12,182 nucleotides of DNA from Bacillota bacterium (GTDB lineage Bacteria; Bacillota_A; Clostridia; Clostridiales; Clostridiaceae). The stretch spans positions 1 through 12,182 of the forward strand of contig JAJXYA010000195.1 in assembly GCA_021780795.1 (NCBI GenBank). Direction: 5' to 3'. Of the stretch, positions 9,001 to 12,182 are shown one piece after another (the first letter of the stretch is position 1; each line of letters opens with the position of its first letter). Position numbers and translations under genes: made by a program. The notes beneath the pieces are model-generated. The model saw only the letters and a list, made by a program, of their open reading frames with translations. It ran no database searches and was not told the DNA's origin.

Positions 9001-10747
9001 CACATAGCCTTTGTAATACTTCTTCTTCTCTTTCAAAAGAATTAATATATTCCTTCAAGGTTTCTGCAGCTAATTTGCTTAATCTTTTAAAATCTACTTC
9101 GCTTGCATACTTAACTATTATTTTTTTATAATTCTTTTTTAAACAATTTAGCTTTTCCATTAATTCAGTTTTGTTATTAGCAGTTATAGCAATTCTAAAC
9201 TTATGATGAACTCTACCTGTATTGACTGTGTAACAAATATCTCTTATGTCAGCCTCTTCATTTTTTTGGAGAAAACTTAAATATTTATCTACCAATTCAT
9301 AAACTTGCTCTTCACTCTTTGCTGCAAGAGTAAATATTTGAGGTCTAGCTGTGCTTTTTCTTATTTCCTCCCTATCTTCCATGTACTGCTCTAGCACTAT
9401 GTGACAATTTGTCCCAGCAAGTCCAAAGGAACTTACGCCACCTCTTAACTTTGTTCCATCACTTTCCCAATTATTTGTCTTATCATTTATATATACTGGA
9501 GAATTTATAAAATCTATTTTTCTGTTCGGTCTTTGAAAATGTATAAGCCTTGGAAGCTTTTCATGTTTAAGGCACAATACTAATTTTATGAGTCCTACCA
9601 GACCAGAAATATTATCTAAATGCCCAATATTTGTTTTTACAGAGCCTATAGCACAAAAATTCTTTTTACCAGTAAATCTTTTAAAAGCTCGCTCAATGCC
9701 ACTTACTTCTATAGGATCACCAAGATTCGTAGCTGTTCCATGTGCTTCTATATACAAAATACTTTCTGGATTTATATCTGCATTCTCCCAAGCTTCAATA
9801 ATTACTGCTTCTTGAGCTTTAGCATTTGGTGCTGTCAATCCGATACTGTTTCCATCTTGATTTACTGCACTTCCTTTAATTACTGCATATATATTGTCTC
9901 CATCCTCCACTGCCTTGTTAAGCTGCTTCATTAAAATCGTTACAACACCTTCTCCTGAGCCTATACCATCTGAGCTATCATCAAAGGTTTTTGCTCTATC
10001 CATTGCAGATCTTATTCCAACCTCATTATCTAAACCTTTTTTAATAGGCATAAGATTTATTTTTACTCCACCAGCCATAGCCATATCACAATCGCCTTTA
10101 AGGATTCCCTGACAAGCTAAATGTACTGCTACTAAAGCTGAAGAACAGGCTGTATCAACTAAAATACTTGGTCCTTTCAAATCCAAAAGATAGGAAATTC
10201 TGCTTGCTATTATAGATTTAACATTTCCTGCTAAAGAAATATTTTCATATAGCTTTGGATAAAACATTTTTATATACATATGGTAATCTAAATTAAAATC
10301 ACTGCTGTGTCCAACATAAACTCCAGTTTTTGTCCCCTTTACCTTCTCACCACTATATCCTGCATCTTCTAGTACTCCCCAAGCTGCCTGTAGAAATAGT
10401 CTTTGGTTTGGATCCATTAACCTTGCTTCCATCGGTGAAATATTAAATAACTCATAATCAAATTTATCAATTTCGTCTAAATATGCTGCTTCACATAATT
10501 TTTCTTCACCTTCTATTACCCTTTTATAATCTTCAAGTCTTTGGGAAGGAAAGTTTCTAACACAATCTTCCCCTTTCATAAGATTGTCCCAAAATTCATC
10601 TAAATTATTTGCCATAGGTAATTTACTGTACATTCCAATTATAGCTATGTCCTTAGTAGATATTTTATCTTGCTTTCTTATTATTCTATTTTCAGCTAGC
10701 TGACTTTCAATTTCTTCAAAATTTACTAACCTATTTAACAATGCCAT
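6077..10747 (-). CDS. Single-module AT-less polyketide synthase, KS-DH-KR-ACP
   Basis: A 1556-residue elongation module. KS at about 32-455 has Cys201 (DTACSSAL), His336 (EAHGTAT) and His376 (NIGH). The linker at 456-618 ends in SLPIYPFKRHRCW and holds no acyltransferase domain. The dehydratase is at about 637-905. Its catalytic region reads QHKVGDKYVLPG: His669 and Pro678 are correctly spaced but the Gly of HxxxGxxxxP is Asp673, shifted by one. The second-site Asp828 is in ALDRSIN. The ketoreductase (about 917-1395) has TGGMGALG, Lys1276, Ser1300, Tyr1313 and Asn1317, and Asp1258 in AGIAGDG fits the B type. The carrier domain (1446-1517) has Ser1478 in GGDSI. The acidic helical tail (about 1529-1556) resembles that of the next PKS. 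The short head (1-31) does not match the heads of the two downstream PKSs. There is no ER or MT domain, so the expected output is an alpha,beta-unsaturated chain if the DH works. The start is not fully settled: TTG at 10741 has better spacing to the ribosome binding site than ATG at 10747. Confidence 0.97.
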   Translation of the reverse strand: MALLNRLVNFEEIESQLAENRIIRKQDKISTKDIAIIGMYSKLPMANNLDEFWDNLMKGEDCVRNFPSQRLEDYKRVIEGEEKLCEAAYLDEIDKFDYELFNISPMEARLMDPNQRLFLQAAWGVLEDAGYSGEKVKGTKTGVYVGHSSDFNLDYHMYIKMFYPKLYENISLAGNVKSIIASRISYLLDLKGPSILVDTACSSALVAVHLACQGILKGDCDMAMAGGVKINLMPIKKGLDNEVGIRSAMDRAKTFDDSSDGIGSGEGVVTILMKQLNKAVEDGDNIYAVIKGSAVNQDGNSIGLTAPNAKAQEAVIIEAWENADINPESILYIEAHGTATNLGDPIEVSGIERAFKRFTGKKNFCAIGSVKTNIGHLDNISGLVGLIKLVLCLKHEKLPRLIHFQRPNRKIDFINSPVYINDKTNNWESDGTKLRGGVSSFGLAGTNCHIVLEQYMEDREEIRKSTARPQIFTLAAKSEEQVYELVDKYLSFLQKNEEADIRDICYTVNTGRVHHKFRIAITANNKTELMEKLNCLKKNYKKIIVKYASEVDFKRLSKLAAETLKEYINSFEREEEVLQRLCDLYVEGAEVPWDLLYEDEVRRKLSLPIYPFKRHRCWAEENFRETRYKFSNEGKALHPLIDRLIVKAFDERIYSKTFNPKENWVLGQHKVGDKYVLPGTAYLEMIRKVYSEALDNENIEFQKVIFMSPFSLKEDENRELQIVLKQKESFSEFIITSESEGEWIVHVEGIVRKINVEALLFCDIENEVKELKAEASERKISVEIGPRWTNISKKMYKCKNNEFIAHFNVSDEYKEDLGNYYLYPPALDRSINAANTYLGNGTYLPFSYGSMKVYGPSPKEFYSYIKRRGRNDNNSETMSFDVLLFDKTGKCFVEVKDYIVKRVKENDFKANSDDNLYHNLVWNVNEIAQKNEKYATGNTIIFTDEFGVSSQLAAKIRTEGYEVIEVKLGEGYKKLNVDNYIVGSSEQDYIEILNSIKEKDIATIIHMWTFGQEPEVEELKALKKQRQYGIDSLFFLTKALINCKYNNKIHMILVSNNANKVTGIEKNINSLSAAYFSFSKVISQEYNNITCKCIDVDDEKQAKNIISEIKYGKDINKCAYRAGIRYTEQFTDLHLEASEAHNIKLKDGGVYIITGGMGALGLEMVKYLSSKNKVNLILINRSEMPHSSEWEGIIKNGKNKKLIRAMKTIMETEAKGSKVTCYSGDSASINDMKTIIKDIKEKYYAVNGVIHCAGIAGDGFIFKKSFEDFEKVLKPKIDGSFILNSVTSDENLDFFVLFSSITSILGGQGQGDYTAANSYLDSFSEYRNKKGKRTLCINWGAFKEVGMAVDYGLDESKNSLKAIETVTAINAFDAVLNSNLNRVIIGQLNYEMLINKKEELPIYFDKKLSKVMRNKELKLKKNKSDNVKTLKEEVQLKGFGEDNVFTETEIKLAGIWAQVLGLEEVNIYDSFNNMGGDSILAIRLLKKLELEYEGMIDIADVFAYSTVNAMAKHLDEMKNKDNKTEVIIKEDLEDLDDLLNKLAQGEMTINDADKYF

Positions 10748-10755
10748 CTCCTCCT
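10748..10755 (-). promoter_or_regulatory. Strong ribosome binding site overlapping the acyltransferase stop codon
   Basis: AGGAGGAG on the minus strand shares its first two bases with the TAG stop of the acyltransferase gene (10754-10756). The GGAGG core ends only two bases before the ATG at 10747, closer than usual, but is 8 bases from an in-frame TTG at 10741-10739. The real start may therefore be TTG, which would remove two residues. The overlap points to coupled translation of acyltransferase and PKS. Confidence 0.75.
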
Positions 10756-12031
10756 AATTGTTCGATATTAGATATTCCTTTTCTTCCGATGGCATGACAA
10801 AGTTCTCAAATAAATGTCTAGTTCCAGTTTCATTAAATATTTGCTCAAATCTTTCAATTTGCTCTTCAACTGGAGTTCTCTTAGTTTCAAAAACAGACTT
10901 TAGCATTTCTAAAGCTGCTTCCATTTGAGCTACCGTAGGGTATTGTCCACTTTTTTCAATCTCCTCTTGCATTTGTTCTATTTTTTTATATGGTATTGAA
11001 ACACCAGCTTGATATTCATCATTGTTCCAATTAAAGTTTCTTGTGCAAACTGCAACTGCCATACTTCTAGTAACTACTGTTGGCTCATTTGCCTTTGGCT
11101 TTAATTCTTCTTTTAAAGCCTCTATATCTTCGCTGTTGTCATAAGAAAAAGCCTTAATACTTGGAACAGTCTTTCTTACAATATTTCTCAAAACATTTTG
11201 AGGTCCCATTTCAACTCCTATATTTATACCTTTTTTCACAAAATAATCCATAGTCTTCGTCCATTGAACTGGTTGTACAAGCTGTTTTGTAAGATTGCTA
11301 ACAATTTGTTCTACACCCTCATATGGTGCTGCACTTACATTTGAAATTACAGGGAACTTCAAGGGATTAAATTTATATTTTAGTAGCTCATCCTTCAATT
11401 TATCAGCAGCTTGTTGCATAATTGGACTGTGGAAAGCAGCGCTAACCTTTAAGTAGGTTACTCTTGCACCCATTCCTTCAAGTTTATGTCCTACCTTCTC
11501 AACTGCATTTTTATGTCCAGAAATAACCGTTTGATTTGAAGAATTATAATTTGAAATAACAACTATGTTATCAGTAGTAGATTCTGCAATACACTCCTTT
11601 TCGATTACAGCTATATCAACATCTCCTACTGCTGCCATTAGCCCTTCTCCTGCTAATGCTGCTTCCTGCATAAATATTCCACGTTTCCTTACAATTTTAA
11701 CTGCATCTGATAATTCTATTGCACCACTTGCTGTTAAAGCTGTATATTCACCAAGACTATGTCCAGCTGCACAAATTGGTATGATTCCATTTCTATCTAA
11801 ATACGTCCTATACGCTGCTACACTTGCAGTTAAAATTGCAGGTTGTGCATTTTCTGTTTTTGTTAATTGTTCAATATCACCTTCAAAACATAACTTCGCA
11901 ATATCTAATCCAAGTGCCTCATTTGCTATTTTAAAAACTTCCCTAGCTACCTTTGATTCATCATATAATGCCTTACCCATTCTTACATATTGTGATCCTT
12001 GACCTGGAAACATAAATCCTAATTTTCTCAT
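10754..12031 (-). CDS. Free-standing malonyl-CoA:ACP acyltransferase (FabD-like trans-AT) with C-terminal extension
   Basis: This 425-residue protein should transfer malonyl units from CoA to carrier-protein phosphopantetheine in the cytoplasm, serving the AT-less PKS modules downstream. Visible motifs are PGQGSQ (Gln11), GHSLGEY with nucleophile Ser92, RGIFMQ with Arg117 that binds the malonyl carboxylate, and AAFHSP with His201. These positions equal the well-known E. coli FabD numbering (Gln11, Ser92, Arg117, His201), which supports ATG at 12031 over an in-frame TTG at 12052. AAAGGTGG lies 10 bases before that ATG. The FabD-like core ends near residue 305. The remaining 120 residues are an extra region with no motif I recognise, rich in charged helices, containing a CTRNFNWNNDEY segment. 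A housekeeping fatty-acid FabD is less likely because of this tail and the operon position. The gene starts 25 bases after the upstream partial gene and ends 6 bases before the first PKS. Confidence 0.93.
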   Translation of the reverse strand: MRKLGFMFPGQGSQYVRMGKALYDESKVAREVFKIANEALGLDIAKLCFEGDIEQLTKTENAQPAILTASVAAYRTYLDRNGIIPICAAGHSLGEYTALTASGAIELSDAVKIVRKRGIFMQEAALAGEGLMAAVGDVDIAVIEKECIAESTTDNIVVISNYNSSNQTVISGHKNAVEKVGHKLEGMGARVTYLKVSAAFHSPIMQQAADKLKDELLKYKFNPLKFPVISNVSAAPYEGVEQIVSNLTKQLVQPVQWTKTMDYFVKKGINIGVEMGPQNVLRNIVRKTVPSIKAFSYDNSEDIEALKEELKPKANEPTVVTRSMAVAVCTRNFNWNNDEYQAGVSIPYKKIEQMQEEIEKSGQYPTVAQMEAALEMLKSVFETKRTPVEEQIERFEQIFNETGTRHLFENFVMPSEEKEYLISNN

Positions 12032-12041
12032 AATATTTTTA

Positions 12042-12049
12042 CCACCTTT
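12042..12049 (-). promoter_or_regulatory. Ribosome binding site of the acyltransferase gene
   Basis: AAAGGTGG on the minus strand is one mismatch from AAAGGAGG and sits 10 bases before the ATG at 12031. It would lie inside the coding region if translation began at the TTG at 12052, so it decides the start in favour of the ATG. Confidence 0.7.
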
Positions 12050-12056
12050 CAAATTC

Positions 12057-12182
12057 CTATAAATTATTTTTTATCGTATTAATAATATTTATATAAAGCT
12101 GTAGTAATTTTTCAGCTTTATTTATTTTAATTACTTTAAAATTATAATGTAGTGATATTTCTGCACGATTTCCTAAATCTTT
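12057..12182 (-). CDS. C-terminal end of an unidentified protein (cut by right window edge), possibly condensation-domain-like
   Basis: Reading inward from the right edge, 41 codons stay open until a TAG at 12057-12059. An open frame of this length is unlikely by chance at this AT content, so I read it as the 3' end of a gene on the same strand as the PKS operon. The peptide runs from KDLGNRAEISLHYNFKV through a segment rich in Leu, Ile, Asn and Lys, ending in LQLYINIINTIKNNL. A beta-strand-like stretch followed by a final amphipathic helix recalls the C-terminal edge of NRPS condensation or related acyltransferase domains, but 41 residues are too few to assign this. It lacks the tail motif found on the two complete PKSs. 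It ends 25 bases before the acyltransferase start, so the operon continues upstream. Confidence 0.55.
   Translation of the reverse strand, partial: KDLGNRAEISLHYNFKVIKINKAEKLLQLYINIINTIKNNL

Noticed and set aside
8827..9036. Minus-strand open frame of 69 codons in another frame of the first PKS
   Set aside because: It is embedded out of frame within the well-supported PKS linker and DH start, and is only a by-product of the AT-rich coding sequence.
12032..12052. Extended acyltransferase start at TTG 12052
   Set aside because: This would place the ribosome binding site inside the gene and add seven residues before the FabD-like start. The catalytic residues match E. coli FabD numbering when ATG at 12031 is used.

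Overview
The window is very AT-rich, with short intergenic gaps and codon use dominated by AAA, ATA, GAA and AGA. This suggests a low-GC Firmicute such as a Clostridium-type anaerobe. That assignment rests on composition and general gene style only; no species can be named from the sequence.

Everything I can support lies on the minus strand and reads from high to low coordinates as one apparent operon. From upstream to downstream it holds: (1) the last 41 codons of an unidentified protein (12182-12057); (2) a free-standing FabD-type malonyl-CoA:ACP acyltransferase with an unusual C-terminal extension (12031-10754); (3) a complete single-module polyketide synthase (PKS) with domains KS-DH-KR-ACP (10747-6077); (4) a second complete KS-DH-KR-ACP module (6061-1223); (5) the N-terminal 388 residues of a third PKS, containing a docking segment and most of a ketosynthase, cut by the left edge (1165-1). 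The gaps are 25, 6, 15 and 57 bases. Two of the ribosome binding sites overlap the preceding stop codon.

Neither complete module has an acyltransferase domain. Where one would sit there is only a linker of about 150-180 residues ending in the motif that normally follows an AT. With the separate acyltransferase gene directly upstream, this is the layout of a trans-AT polyketide assembly line. The separate enzyme would load malonyl units on the carrier domains, each ketosynthase would condense, and KR plus DH would reduce and dehydrate. There is no enoylreductase or methyltransferase domain, so each module should leave an unmethylated carbon-carbon double bond. The predicted product segment is therefore a conjugated polyene. 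Short helical tails and heads at the protein ends look like docking elements that order the proteins.

There are no RNA genes, insertion sequences, CRISPR arrays or clear terminators in the window. The only non-coding stretches are the small intergenic gaps. Loading, release and tailoring functions must lie outside the window on either side, so the final product cannot be deduced here.
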